From contig VZDJ01000010.1 of assembly GCA_008694505.1 (NCBI GenBank), positions 75,775-139,774 of the forward strand: a stretch of DNA of 64,000 nt. Direction: 5' to 3'. The stretch is from Cyanoderma ruficeps. Taxonomy: Eukaryota > Chordata > Aves > Passeriformes > Timaliidae. Position 1 is the stretch's first letter, and each line of letters starts with the position of its first letter. The notes below the pieces were generated by a model, which did not search any database, was not told where the DNA came from, and saw only the letters and a list, made by a program, of their open reading frames with translations. Shown here piece after piece: positions 63,041 through 64,000 of this stretch. The position numbers and the translations under genes are program-made.

Positions 63041-64000
63041 GACGTCATGTAGTTCTTGTTGGAGCTGTTTGGTTTGCCACAAGCCAGTTCTATAGACAGT
63101 GATAGATCTCTCCCTTTCAGTAAGGAAGTTTGTGTTGAACAGAAGGTAAATATATAGGTTGTAGAAGATTTTGAGTGTATTCATGTTGTTGACCCATAGT
63201 TTATCTTGGTTCTGTTGAATAGCAAGTTTGCATCTTTCTGTGTTTTCTTTCTAGAGCAAATAATTGGCTTTCAAATCAGGGGTCTAAATGGAAAGGATTA
63301 TAAAAAAAAGAAACTGACTTATATGAATATAGCATTGAAATACCAGGATTTTTTGGGGGGCAAGAGAATACACCTGGAAATAACTGTGGCTGATATTAAA
63401 CAAAACGGTAGTAATTTGTACCTCTATGGCATGTTTTTCATATGCTTTTGAAATACCTGAAATACATATTCTCCACAAAGAACAAACACATTCTTCAAGA
63501 TTTGGGCTAGAAATAACAAGCTCAAGAATTGTAAGTGTTATTCTTGAAAACGCTGATAATTCTGTGAGTATGAAACCTTTGTATTCAGAAGCCTAAGAAT
63601 GTTTGCCAATTATTTGTCAGGCTCTTGAGCTATGTCTAAGCTGTATAATGCATACCGTTGTGAGATGTTCTCCTTATTAATGTTACAGACCCTTATTTTT
63701 TTGCTAAACACTGTTTAAGGGAATTATTAATCCTTGATGTTCTCAGTTAAGAATAAAATAAGTATATGACAGATAGAGAATGGCAGGAAAAGACCCTGAA
63801 GCAAAAGTGTAAGGGCTCTATTAATCTTTCATTAGGAAAAGACAAAGACTTCTCCTAACCATTACAACTTTTTCTAAAAGGTAAAAGTATTCTTTTCCAA
63901 TATTGATTTGGTTTATTTAAACATGACATCCATGTAAGCTTCTTAAGCATTTATACAGTTCAACTTTAGAGAAAATAAGGGAAATCCACTTGAGTTCTTC

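Larger units (their letters stand above)
56813..64000 (+). other. Proposed intron, distal part; candidate conserved non-coding blocks
   Basis: No coding exon is secure. 57.1-60 kb is rich in homeodomain-type motifs (TAATTG, TTAATTAAT, ATTGATTG) and relatively free of recognisable repeats, as in intronic enhancers of developmental genes. The last part (63.2-63.5 kb) contains an 81-codon stretch behind a good splice-acceptor-like sequence, treated as a lead only. The intron would continue beyond the window. Confidence 0.45.

Noticed and set aside
1..64000. CRISPR arrays, tRNA, rRNA and bacterial-type operons
   Set aside because: There are no regularly spaced repeats with unique spacers, no cloverleaf with A and B boxes was recognised, and base composition and repeats are those of a vertebrate.

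Overview
This window reads as nuclear DNA of a bird. It is AT-rich and gene-poor, with one sharp CpG island. The strongest evidence for a bird is several CR1 LINE fragments (5.3-5.9, 34.4-35.1, 45.5-47.5 and 52.7-53.0 kb), three of which end in the ATTCTRTG-type octamer typical of CR1 3' ends. There is no operon structure, no ribosome-binding-site pattern and no compact coding, so I do not treat it as prokaryotic. The species cannot be fixed from sequence alone.

Layout. Positions 1 to about 410 look like the end of an endogenous-retrovirus LTR read on the minus strand and cut by the window edge. From 0.4 to 38 kb I see no supportable gene: this is intergenic (or distal intronic) DNA with a minus-strand CR1 copy, small tandem repeats, a very old L3/CR1-like LINE (about 28.9-31.1 kb), a 25-N assembly gap inside a CA/TATACA microsatellite at 33.1 kb, and another CR1 copy. 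At 38.1-39.4 kb lies a TATA-less CpG island with GC boxes and a strong plus-strand splice donor (GTGAGTA at 39066). I interpret it as the promoter and first, probably non-coding, exon of an unidentified gene transcribed rightwards. The remaining 25 kb would then be its first intron.

The intron holds the best-resolved structure in the window: a 721-bp solo LTR (45955-46675, minus strand, TGT...ACA ends) inserted into a plus-strand CR1 LINE and flanked by a perfect 5-bp target duplication, ATGCA. The LTR keeps a recognisable promoter (three CCAAT boxes and a TATA box), a poly(A) signal and a perfect 12-bp hairpin. Other intronic items are a 48-bp near-perfect palindrome (41396-41443), a GAA microsatellite abutting a CR1 fragment (52.6 kb), a minus-strand pair of broken reading frames followed by an A-rich tract (55.85-56.8 kb, possible retrocopy), and homeodomain-motif-rich blocks at 57-60 kb that resemble conserved non-coding elements.

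I found no complete protein-coding gene, tRNA, rRNA or CRISPR array, and nothing that I can honestly call a new biological system. The most useful leads are the nested solo LTR, the unassigned CpG-island promoter, the broken reading-frame pair and the hairpin.
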